A DNA stretch of 64,000 bases from Pseudomonadota bacterium (GTDB lineage: Bacteria > Desulfobacterota > Desulfobacteria > Desulfobacterales > RPRI01). The stretch spans positions 1 to 64,000 of the forward strand of contig JAHITX010000034.1 of NCBI GenBank assembly GCA_018817425.1. The letters run 5' to 3'. Below are positions 55,926-63,613 of the stretch, one piece after another. Within the stretch, counting starts at the first letter, position 1. Every line of letters begins with the position of its first letter. The notes under the pieces were generated by a model. The model ran no database searches. It was not told the origin of the DNA and saw only the letters and a list, made by a program, of their open reading frames with translations. Position numbers and translations under genes: made by a program.

Positions 55926-55988
55926 CTATAACAATCTAATGCACTGAAATGCAAAAAGTATCGCCCAGTGATTAGTATGTTGTTACGA
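55926..55988 (+). other. Candidate attC-like site (non-canonical), after the 124-residue ORF
   Basis: CTATAAC (55926-55932) and GTTACGA (55982-55988) form a partly complementary outer pair, extended by AA/TT to TAACAA/TTGTTA. Inside, CTAATGCACTG (55936-55946) pairs with CAGTGATTAG (55966-55975) over 10 bases with one bulged G. The 19-base centre is unpaired. Total 63 bp, in the size range of short attC sites. Spacer lengths (3 and 6) and bulge position differ from the usual pattern, so this is the weakest of the three. Confidence 0.45.
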
Positions 55989-56014
55989 TTACATCAAATT
56001 CAAAAGGGGGGCTT

Positions 56015-56512
56015 ATGGGAGTCGGTCTTTTTATATTGTTTGAACCATATTTATCTGATGCATCAATAGATTCAGATGGTAAATTAATTGCGAAAGTGCT
56101 TCCTGAGATTGACGACATCGCAAAAAAAATGGGTGTGACTCCTTTATCCAACTTTGGTCTAAATCCTGATATTTCTGATGACTACAAAAATAAACTTGAA
56201 AAAGCTGCTAACGTTTTCTTTTCAGAAGATACTCAATCTGGGGGGATAGGAACCAACTTTGGAGAGCAATTTGAGAAATTAATTGATGGAGTTGAAGATT
56301 ATGTCGATAATGAGGAATTTTTTGATATTTCAGATGGAATAAATACAATCTCCTCTATATTAAATTACATACAAAATCTTAAAAAAAATGATCCGGATTA
56401 TTCGACAAGAATAGATGGATTTGATTTTATATTAGAGGAATTGGAAGAATATTGTAAATGTTTGGAGATTGGAAAAAAACAAGGGGCGCGGTTTCGTTTT
56501 GAAATGTGGTAA
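56015..56512 (+). CDS. Hypothetical cytoplasmic protein in a cassette-like setting
   Basis: 165 residues, soluble and acidic, with helices in DDYKNKLEKAANVF and GFDFILEELEEYCKC. AAAGGGGGG lies 4 bases before the ATG. The gene starts 27 bases after one candidate attC and ends 11 bases before another, the compact single-ORF layout of integron cassettes. No family recognised; an immunity- or stress-type cassette protein is possible but unsupported. Confidence 0.55.
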   Translation: MGVGLFILFEPYLSDASIDSDGKLIAKVLPEIDDIAKKMGVTPLSNFGLNPDISDDYKNKLEKAANVFFSEDTQSGGIGTNFGEQFEKLIDGVEDYVDNEEFFDISDGINTISSILNYIQNLKKNDPDYSTRIDGFDFILEELEEYCKCLEIGKKQGARFRFEMW

Positions 56513-56523
56513 CGGTTGATAAT

Positions 56524-56617
56524 GCCCAAGAAGTCATTCAATCTGGCAGCAAGTGCCAGCATCTGATGCAACATCAATTTATCAAGCCCTTGCTGCCAGG
56601 TTAATTCTACGTTATGT
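56524..56617 (+). other. attC-like integron recombination site
   Basis: Order of parts: R'' GCCCAAG (56524-56530), 5-nt spacer AAGTC, L'' ATTCAATCTGGCAGCAAG (56536-56553), variable loop of 35 nt, L' CTTGCTGCCAGGTTAAT (56589-56605), 5-nt spacer TCTAC, R' GTTATGT (56611-56617). L''/L' pair over 16 of 17 bases with one extrahelical C at position 4 of L'' in TTCAA, as in known attC sites. The R'' box ends AAG instead of AAC, a weakness. It starts 11 bases after a stop codon. Confidence 0.7.
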
Positions 56618-56634
56618 TTGAGCATTTATAAAAG

Positions 56635-56952
56635 ATGGGAAGTATAAATAAAAAAATTAACGCTCTGGACTATTTCTTTACAGCTATCACGTTAGTCGGT
56701 GTAATTTGCACATGGTGGTTGGCAAGGGATGACTCAAATTTTCCTGTGTTCCTCATTTTGAGTATCGTATTCTTGCCGCTTCTAACCTTCAAAATTATTT
56801 CTTCGCTACTAGCAAATGAAACCATGTTTAGTGGCATGCCGTGTGTCGTGCGAAAAGCCGATAATCCAAGTCTTTATTGGCTGGTAGTTTACACTTATGC
56901 GTTTTTTGATTCACTATGCGCTATATATTTGATTTACTACGTATTCACATGA
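56635..56952 (+). CDS. Small three-helix membrane protein in a cassette-like setting
   Basis: 105 residues with hydrophobic helices at about 12-30, 37-60 and 78-103 and short hydrophilic loops. Starts 18 bases after the attC-like site, with a weak ribosome site. No family recognised. A second small membrane protein follows in the same presumed cassette. Confidence 0.5.
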   Translation: MGSINKKINALDYFFTAITLVGVICTWWLARDDSNFPVFLILSIVFLPLLTFKIISSLLANETMFSGMPCVVRKADNPSLYWLVVYTYAFFDSLCAIYLIYYVFT

Positions 56953-57081
56953 ATAAATGGAAATAACAACACCATGTACTGGATTCGCAGGGGCGGACCG
57001 CTTCAGCCGTATCGGGGTTCGGTGTTAACGTGGCTTTATCGAAGTCATCATTCCCTGTTCTCCAGTGATGGTGAGGGTTGT

Positions 57082-57498
57082 ATGTCCAATACTATAAAGG
57101 TCATTTTTATAATTATATCATTTATAACTGCCTTATCAGCACCCATGTTGATCTTGGTCTTTGATTGGTTAGGAGATAGTTCAAATTGGGATCTGTTTGC
57201 GGGTTATTTTTTTATTGTTCTTCTACCTAGTATTTTTTCACGTGGCCTGCATGAAAGAAAAGGACTTTTAAAAGTTAATGTAACATTTGGTAAATGCCTG
57301 CGAACATTATACTATGCTGTAATTGCTAATTTATTAATCTGGTTAATATTAACTGTTTTTAAGATAAATTATGGACCTGTTCTTTTAGCCTCTTTCATTT
57401 TATGGTTTTCAATGAGCACCTTGTATCATAATTTATTTGGTGTTAAAGAATTAAACTCTTTTAAAAGAAAATGGCTGATAACAAATAATGATCTATAG
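57082..57498 (+). CDS. Small four-helix membrane protein in a cassette-like setting
   Basis: 139 residues from the ATG at 57082, preceded by GAGGGT; an upstream in-frame ATG at 56974 would add a Arg-rich 36-residue leader lacking family support. Hydrophobic helices near 6-25, 40-57, 78-98 and 103-118. The stop codon is 4 bases before the R'' box of the attC-like site at 57503, the usual cassette spacing. Unknown function. Confidence 0.5.
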   Translation: MSNTIKVIFIIISFITALSAPMLILVFDWLGDSSNWDLFAGYFFIVLLPSIFSRGLHERKGLLKVNVTFGKCLRTLYYAVIANLLIWLILTVFKINYGPVLLASFILWFSMSTLYHNLFGVKELNSFKRKWLITNNDL

Positions 57499-57502
57499 TG
57501 AT

Positions 57503-57629
57503 TTCTAACTTGGCACTCAACGTGACAAGCTACTATCTCGCCGAATCAATCTGTATAGGTTGTCGGCATATTTTTTCTTAATAACCTTATGTTTGCAGGT
57601 ACCCCTTGCTTGTTAGTTTTTCGTTATCT
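57503..57629 (+). other. attC-like integron recombination site, canonical layout
   Basis: R'' TTCTAAC (57503-57509), 5-nt spacer TTGGC, L'' ACTCAAC (57515-57521), long variable loop, L' GTTAGT (57612-57617), 5-nt spacer TTTTC, R' GTTATCT (57623-57629). L''/L' pair fully with one extrahelical C at position 4, identical in placement to the site at 56524. The stem continues after a 5-nt bulge (CAAGC/GCTTG). Internal GCCGA/TCGGC arms fit a folded variable region. Confidence 0.72.
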
Positions 57630-57643
57630 TCCAAGGAGGTAAA

Positions 57644-58324
57644 ATGAAAGTGTCCCGTACAAAACTCAGTATCATAATTAGTTCTCTTGTTCTTATTTTT
57701 CTGTTTGCGGGTTGTGCAACACAGGCTCGACCTTTGCGCTCTTCCTCTATGTTTGCTGAAGACACAACAGAAAATAGGCCTGAAGCGGATCGTATGATTA
57801 TCTGGACGGCCTCACTTACACTTGAAGTTAACAATATTAGTGATTCTATAAATGAAATCACCTCAATTATTAAGGGTAGTGGGGGATATATTGAAAACAA
57901 AAGCATTAGTGGAGAAGAAAGTGGTCATTTAAAATTACGTGTTCCGTCAAAAAACATTACTTCTATTGTTGATAAGATAGCAAAACTGGGAAGTGAAAAA
58001 CGCCGTAATATTTCTTCAGAAGATGTCACGGAGCAATACATCGATACCGAGGCACGTCTTAAAAATGCAATTGCTTTAAGAAACCGTTTAAAAGATCTTC
58101 TTGATAAAGCTAAAGATGTAAAAGATATCCTTGCGATAGAAAGAGAATTAACCCGCATTCAAAGTGACATAGATTCCATGGAAGGCCGTCTTAAAAAATT
58201 AAAGGGTAAAATTGATTTTGCTTCTATTGACCTTTATTTGGAACAAAAAACTATTTTAGGACCACTTGGTTATCTGGCAAAAGGTATTGGCTGGTTTATC
58301 AAGAAACTATTTATTCTAAAATAA
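57644..58324 (+). CDS. DUF4349 lipoprotein
   Basis: 226 residues; lipobox in FLFAGCATQ gives a lipidated protein. The DUF4349 block follows: ASLTLEVNNI, GGYIENKS, LRVPSKNI and a long coiled coil (about 120-185, RNRLKDLLDKAKDVKDILAI). One C-terminal hydrophobic segment (about 205-222) ends the protein. GGAGG is 6 bases before the ATG and only 5 bases past an attC-like site. It is followed 4 bp later by a VanZ-like gene. Function of the domain is unknown. Confidence 0.85.
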   Translation: MKVSRTKLSIIISSLVLIFLFAGCATQARPLRSSSMFAEDTTENRPEADRMIIWTASLTLEVNNISDSINEITSIIKGSGGYIENKSISGEESGHLKLRVPSKNITSIVDKIAKLGSEKRRNISSEDVTEQYIDTEARLKNAIALRNRLKDLLDKAKDVKDILAIERELTRIQSDIDSMEGRLKKLKGKIDFASIDLYLEQKTILGPLGYLAKGIGWFIKKLFILK

Positions 58325-58328
58325 TTTT

Positions 58329-58727
58329 ATGAATATAAGCGCAAAGAAAATCTTAAGAGTACTTGGGATTCTTTTTGTCATATTTTTGGCTTATGTAATA
58401 TATTCAGCCGACAAAGGTTTGCTGCCTCTTTTCATTCGCAAAATATATATGTTTCCCGGTGGTGATAAGGCAGGACATATCGTTTTGTTGGGGTTGCTGG
58501 CATTTTTTGTTAATTATTTTCTATATCCGCGCTGTCTTCGTGTTTTTGGCAAAACAATACTTATCGGAAGCCTGATTGTCTTTTGCCTGATTACAATTGA
58601 AGAAGTCAGCCAGATATTTATATCAAACCGGACTTTTGACTTGCTTGACCTGTTCTGCAGTTATATTGGCATTATTGCTGGCGATCTTACAGTTAAATAT
58701 ATAAAAAGAGAAAGGGGGTTGTTGTGA
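58329..58727 (+). CDS. VanZ-like membrane protein
   Basis: 132 residues, four membrane helices. VanZ-family features: GGDKAGHIVLLGLLAFF near residues 41-57 and EEVSQIF...RTFDLLDLFCSYIG near 90-115. VanZ gives low-level teicoplanin resistance in enterococci, but most family members have other unknown roles. Starts 4 bp after the DUF4349 gene and overlaps the flavoprotein gene by 4 bp, so the three form an operon. Confidence 0.85.
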   Translation: MNISAKKILRVLGILFVIFLAYVIYSADKGLLPLFIRKIYMFPGGDKAGHIVLLGLLAFFVNYFLYPRCLRVFGKTILIGSLIVFCLITIEEVSQIFISNRTFDLLDLFCSYIGIIAGDLTVKYIKRERGLL

Positions 58728-59410
58728 AGGTAATGGCATTTAACGGAAGTCCGCGTAAAAAGACATGGAATACCATAACCCTGTTGAATAACGCTCTTCA
58801 AGGCGCTAAATCTGCAGGTGCTAAGACTGAACTGGTTCAACTTTACGACCTGAATTATTCCGGCTGTATAAGCTGTTTTTCCTGTAAGAAACTTGATCGT
58901 AAGGAGGACGGAGTTTGCGCAGTTCAGGATGATCTGACCGCCGTGCTGGATCGTGTCAAAGACGCCGATGCTCTGATTATAGGCACTCCTGTTTATTATG
59001 GCACCGAATCTTCCGCCACTCGGGCTTTTTTAGAACGACTTTGCTTTCCTTACCTGAAATACACAAAAGATATGCGATCTCTTTTTCCAAGACGCATAAA
59101 TACTGCTATAATTTATACAATGGGTGTAACGGAAGAAATGCTCGAACAAACGGGATTTAGCCAGGTTTTTGCTACGACTAAAATTATGCTTGGGATACAT
59201 TTCGGAGCGTGTGAGTTGCTATTATCCCTAGATACTCTCCAATACAGCGACTATGACAAGTATGAAGCGGAAATGTTTGACAAAGAGGCAAAATACGAGC
59301 GTCATGCCAAAGTTTTCCCACAGGATTGTAAGCGTGCCTTTGAATTGGGTGTTCGTATGGCATCCGGCGAAGTCCCTGATCCGGAGCCGATTCCAAACTA
59401 TGAATATTGA
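58724..59410 (+). CDS. NADPH-dependent FMN reductase / iron-sulfur flavoprotein
   Basis: 228 residues with a flavodoxin-like fold: MAFNGSPRKK phosphate loop (about 4-13) and a cysteine cluster CISCFSCKKLDRKEDGVC (about 48-65) typical of iron-sulfur flavoproteins that bind 4Fe-4S and FMN. TPVYYGTESSATRAFLERL is the usual FMN contact segment. Starts at GTG with AAAGGGGG 8 bases upstream, overlapping the VanZ-like gene by 4 bp. Likely an anaerobic electron carrier or O2/ROS-reducing enzyme; unproven. Confidence 0.85.
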   Translation: MKVMAFNGSPRKKTWNTITLLNNALQGAKSAGAKTELVQLYDLNYSGCISCFSCKKLDRKEDGVCAVQDDLTAVLDRVKDADALIIGTPVYYGTESSATRAFLERLCFPYLKYTKDMRSLFPRRINTAIIYTMGVTEEMLEQTGFSQVFATTKIMLGIHFGACELLLSLDTLQYSDYDKYEAEMFDKEAKYERHAKVFPQDCKRAFELGVRMASGEVPDPEPIPNYEY

Positions 59411-59510
59411 TAATACGCTAAATTATACTGCTTCGATTTAAGTTATCTTGCAAATAAGGCAAAAGTATCCTTTGTATTCAAATGTTGCCGTTGATTCCCG
59501 GAGAGAAATC

Positions 59511-60467
59511 ATGGAAATAATCGTTAAACTAATTATCTTACCTGTCTTAATCCTTGCCACTTTGCTTTCATGCGGAGGCAAAAACACGCATTTCGCGCAT
59601 CCTGATCCTGATATCAGTATTGATAATTTAAAACAGACCGTTCAATATCTTTCTTCCATGAGCCCGGCGCGTAGTTTCAGTTATCCCGAATCGCTTGAAA
59701 ATTCGGCGCAGTACATCTCGCAAAAATTTATTGAATATGGTCTTGAGCCGAAAAGTCAAAAATTTGAAGTCTCAGGCTATGTATATGAAAATATTATCGC
59801 CAGTGCCGGCCCAAAGGAAGGTGAACGCATTATAGTTGGTGCCCATTTCGATGTATGCGGCGATCAGCCGGGAGCCGATGATAATGCGAGCGCTGTAGCA
59901 GGTTTGCTTGAAATAGCCCGTTTTGCAAAAAAACATGAAACAAAATTACCTTACAGGGTAGATTTTGTAGCTTACAATTTAGAAGAACCTCCTTTCTTCG
60001 GTACCGAAAATATGGGAAGTTATTTTCATGCGAAATCGTTGTATGATAATAATATAAAGATACGAGGCATGATTTGTCTTGAGATGATAGGATTCTTTTC
60101 AGAAAAGAAGAAATCACAGACATACCCTCTTGGTTTAATACGCCTGTTCTACCCGGACACAGGAGATTTTATTTGTGTGGTAAGCAACTATGGCAGCTCA
60201 TCTTTGGCAAAACAATTATCTTTGCATCTTAAAGCCACATCGGTAAATGTTGAAACTTTAAAGGCTCCGTCAATTATTACAGGAGTTGATTTCTCCGATC
60301 ACAGAAATTACTGGCATTTTGGATATGATGCCGTTATGATAACAGATACGGCTTTCTACAGAAATCCCAACTATCATCAGGTTTCCGATACGATTGACAC
60401 TCTGGATTTTACCAGAATGAAGGAGGTAGTAAAAGGTGTCTGCTGGTCGCTATTGAATATTAAGTGA
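59511..60467 (+). CDS. M28 family peptidase, lipoprotein
   Basis: 318 residues. The ATG at 59511 has GGAGAG 6 bases upstream; an earlier in-frame ATG at 59448 has none. The lipobox LLSC gives a lipidated enzyme. Zinc ligands of the M28 fold are visible: GAHFDVCG (His), GADDNASAVAG (Asp), EEPPFFGTENMGS (Glu pair) and a final His in NYHQVSDTIDTL. Probably an outer-membrane or periplasmic aminopeptidase. It follows the flavoprotein gene by about 100 bp. Confidence 0.88.
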   Translation: MEIIVKLIILPVLILATLLSCGGKNTHFAHPDPDISIDNLKQTVQYLSSMSPARSFSYPESLENSAQYISQKFIEYGLEPKSQKFEVSGYVYENIIASAGPKEGERIIVGAHFDVCGDQPGADDNASAVAGLLEIARFAKKHETKLPYRVDFVAYNLEEPPFFGTENMGSYFHAKSLYDNNIKIRGMICLEMIGFFSEKKKSQTYPLGLIRLFYPDTGDFICVVSNYGSSSLAKQLSLHLKATSVNVETLKAPSIITGVDFSDHRNYWHFGYDAVMITDTAFYRNPNYHQVSDTIDTLDFTRMKEVVKGVCWSLLNIK

Positions 60468-60494
60468 CTGATTCACAATATAATGAGGTGAACC

Positions 60495-63400
60495 ATGAGT
60501 AATGGCAAAGATTCAGGTTCTATCATACCGATTTCGGGAATAATTGCCCTGTTGGCAGTTATTGGTTTTACATTATTTCCACAGATCCCGTTAAAAGGAA
60601 CGCGTCCTTATTCCGCTGAAATTCAACATGAACCTTATGACAAGGTTATAGCCCGGCTCTGGCAGGACCCGTTTGATGCGGTTCTAAAACACCTGGAGTT
60701 GTTAAAAAAATGCGACAGTGAATCAACATATCTGATGGATCAGACAGGGACAGATCAATGCGGAAAGGAGAAAAATGGGGAAAAAGATCCCCAGGATTCA
60801 CAAAGCAAGCTGAAAAACGAAATCGAAAAAAAAATAAATAACAACGGGGAAGTAACTGTTTTAGGCGTTATGGTTCCGGGAACGGAATATGCCGAAGATA
60901 AAGAAAACCGTATGCGTCAGAGATATGCCGTATTATCCGGTCTTCGAAGCCGGCAATTTCTACCTGAAGATTCCGAACATATTAATTTCGTTTTCTTAAC
61001 ATCCGCTAATAAACAGAAGAATAAGCAGCACCTTTTAACGGAAATTATGCCTTATGAATGGTTTACTCATAAATCCGGCAATAAGAAATATGTTCTGCTG
61101 GTATGGCTTAACGAAAAAACATTCCGGAATAATCCTTTGTCCCAGCTATCCTGCCTCATAACACGGTTAAGCATTGAGGCAAAAAATTTTAAAATCATCG
61201 GGCCCTGGGAATCACAAACTTTAAAGAATATGCTTTCAGAGCTAAAAAATGATAAAATAAACAAAGAAGATAATCCCATAAAAAAACTAAAAGGACTCAG
61301 GATATACTCTGCATTTGCAACTGCTGATGCGTCAGGCTTGATAGAAGAATACACTGCAACAGGCAACGGTGACGCTGAGATTAGAAAAATATTTAATTAC
61401 AAAGATATTATTTTTTCCCGCATAATAGGTTCCGATAAAGCTCTTGCCGAAAAAATAGTTAAAGAATTAGGCAACCGCAGAGTTGCTTTTAATGACAAAG
61501 AGAACACTATAATATTGGTTTCGGAATCCGATTCACTCTATGCCGGCTCTTTGCATGATGTTTTCCATCACGAATTATCCAAACAAATTAACAAAACTGC
61601 AAAGACCGAAAAGAATAAAGGAGCGAATCTGGTATGTATATCCTATTTACGGGGCATAGACGGTTTTTTGCCGGGGGAAAAGGAAAGCAAAGCAGATAAA
61701 AATGAAGATGGAAACAAGCAAAACAATAAGTCAGGTTTTGATCTGGATAAGCTTGCAAAGCCGGCCGGAACAAGTCAGTATGATTATCTGAGGCGTCAGG
61801 CAGACGATATATACCATAATCTTCAGCGCAGGCATCGAAAGGTTTCGGCTATCGGCATGCTGGGTTCCGACTTTCATGATAAATATCTTGTGCTTCAGGC
61901 ATTCCACCAGCGCTTTCCCCAGGCCATTTACTTTACTACCGATCTGGATGCCATGTGGATACACCCGGCCAATCTGCAATGGACGAGGAATCTTCTGGTA
62001 GCTTCCTATTTTGATCTTACCGCACATAATGACCTTGAAGATGCCAACCAGGAAAGTATCCCGTCTTTTCGCGACAGCTATCAGACATCTGCTTTTACAG
62101 CAATAAGACAGGCATTTCCCGACAAACAGCAAAACGACCGGCAGTGTATACCCAAGCTCTTTGAAATTGGCAACAAAAGAGCTGTCAATTTACTTGAAGC
62201 GAAAAACACAACAAATTATGGGTGCACTCTTCGTGCTATAGCTGTTATGGCCTTTCTTGTTTTACTTATATTGTTTTATGCTAATAGTAATGTGAACCAG
62301 GCGGTAATGTGGATATTTAAATGTCGAAAAAATTTTATCATTATAATATTTACTACCGCATTCGTTATATTGCTGATCTATTTATTTAATATATATATTA
62401 AGCCGTATTTTTCAAACAATCCATGGGAGGAACACTTCTCCCTTTTCGACGGCATCAGTGTCTGGCCGTCGAATATGTTACGGATATTGGCTTTTATTCT
62501 ATCCGTTTGTTTCCTGTATTTTTCGGACAGGTCGCTGGAAAACAACAGGAAAGAAATTGAAAACAAATTTTGTTTTAATACGCAGGAAAAAGAGAAACAT
62601 GATAAAAGAGAAAAGACTAAAGGAAAAATTATCAGATATTTGAAAAGGGCAGTCAGTTATAATTTTTTGAAGGAATACAAAGATACAAATATCGCAGAAC
62701 TATGGTATGAATATAAAACAAGAAACAAATGGAAATATCGCATTGTATGGGTTGCTATATCTTTTATTATATATTTTATTTCGTGCCGTTTTATCTTGGA
62801 AGCTTTCGGTTTTCCTTCATCGCCTGTCCGCGGGGATTATAGCTATCGGATAACATATATAATATTAATGGCTGCTATCATATCTTTTTCATGGTTGTTT
62901 CTGTACGTTTTTGATTTAACACGGCTATGTCATCAATTCATTGTTAACGCAACTGAGAATAAACCGATTTGGCCTCCTGCATCGATAAAAGAGTGTTCGT
63001 ATGGAATCTATGAAAATATATGCCACCTTCCTGATAATAAACAGGTACAGGAGAAAAGAGAGAAGATTTTAGAAGAACAAAAAATATTTCTTTCTGAATG
63101 GATGCTTGTCAATATAGTTGCAAAAAGAACCAAAGCTGTCGGAAAATTGATTTTTTATCCATTGATAAGCTGGGTTGTTATTTATATTGCCAGGCATAGC
63201 TATTTCGACGACTGGAATACAACCATTGGGCTTACAGTAATTATGACAGGCAGTGTTGCTATAACGTGGATGTGCGCATTGATGCAGCGCTACGATGCGG
63301 AAAATCTTCGAAAGGCATCCGTTTCCCGTCTTAAGGAACAGCAGATGCGCATTATTTTCTCCAAAGAACTTGAGGATTTAAAATCTCAAATTGAACTTGT

Positions 63401-63539
63401 GATCAAGGAAATACAGGCCATACGGGAAGGCGCATTTTCACCGTTTTTTCAACACCCCGTTTTCCGCTCCGTACTGCTGGCCTTAAGCAGTGTAGGCGGA
63501 ACATATATTATGGAATACACAAATATATTTAATTTTTAG
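60495..63539 (+). CDS. Large membrane protein with receptor-like (PBP type 1) region
   Basis: 1014 residues. An N-terminal helix (about 11-31) leads to a large extracytoplasmic region (about 32-570) with blocks VLGVMVPGTEYAEDKENRMR near 115-135 and, later, IGMLGSDFHDKYLVLQAF and YFTTDLDAMWIHPANLQW, a pattern like type 1 periplasmic ligand-binding domains. Then come about six membrane helices between 575 and 930, a coiled coil, and a conserved-looking end GAFSPFFQHPVFRS. I know similar uncharacterised proteins from several bacterial phyla but no function. AGGTGAA is 6 bases upstream. It is the last gene of the long plus-strand run. Confidence 0.65.
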   Translation: MSNGKDSGSIIPISGIIALLAVIGFTLFPQIPLKGTRPYSAEIQHEPYDKVIARLWQDPFDAVLKHLELLKKCDSESTYLMDQTGTDQCGKEKNGEKDPQDSQSKLKNEIEKKINNNGEVTVLGVMVPGTEYAEDKENRMRQRYAVLSGLRSRQFLPEDSEHINFVFLTSANKQKNKQHLLTEIMPYEWFTHKSGNKKYVLLVWLNEKTFRNNPLSQLSCLITRLSIEAKNFKIIGPWESQTLKNMLSELKNDKINKEDNPIKKLKGLRIYSAFATADASGLIEEYTATGNGDAEIRKIFNYKDIIFSRIIGSDKALAEKIVKELGNRRVAFNDKENTIILVSESDSLYAGSLHDVFHHELSKQINKTAKTEKNKGANLVCISYLRGIDGFLPGEKESKADKNEDGNKQNNKSGFDLDKLAKPAGTSQYDYLRRQADDIYHNLQRRHRKVSAIGMLGSDFHDKYLVLQAFHQRFPQAIYFTTDLDAMWIHPANLQWTRNLLVASYFDLTAHNDLEDANQESIPSFRDSYQTSAFTAIRQAFPDKQQNDRQCIPKLFEIGNKRAVNLLEAKNTTNYGCTLRAIAVMAFLVLLILFYANSNVNQAVMWIFKCRKNFIIIIFTTAFVILLIYLFNIYIKPYFSNNPWEEHFSLFDGISVWPSNMLRILAFILSVCFLYFSDRSLENNRKEIENKFCFNTQEKEKHDKREKTKGKIIRYLKRAVSYNFLKEYKDTNIAELWYEYKTRNKWKYRIVWVAISFIIYFISCRFILEAFGFPSSPVRGDYSYRITYIILMAAIISFSWLFLYVFDLTRLCHQFIVNATENKPIWPPASIKECSYGIYENICHLPDNKQVQEKREKILEEQKIFLSEWMLVNIVAKRTKAVGKLIFYPLISWVVIYIARHSYFDDWNTTIGLTVIMTGSVAITWMCALMQRYDAENLRKASVSRLKEQQMRIIFSKELEDLKSQIELVIKEIQAIREGAFSPFFQHPVFRSVLLALSSVGGTYIMEYTNIFNF

Positions 63540-63613
63540 GGAAACCTGATGAATAAGATCCATATAATTGGTCATCCTTCTCTATGCGATTCCGGAGATA
63601 GATATTTCGGAAC

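Noticed and set aside
56962-57030. TAACAACACC/GGTGTTA pair between the two small membrane-protein ORFs as another attC site
   Set aside because: The outer bases match, but the regions that should form L'' and L' do not pair and the spacing does not fit, so the two ORFs are treated as one cassette.
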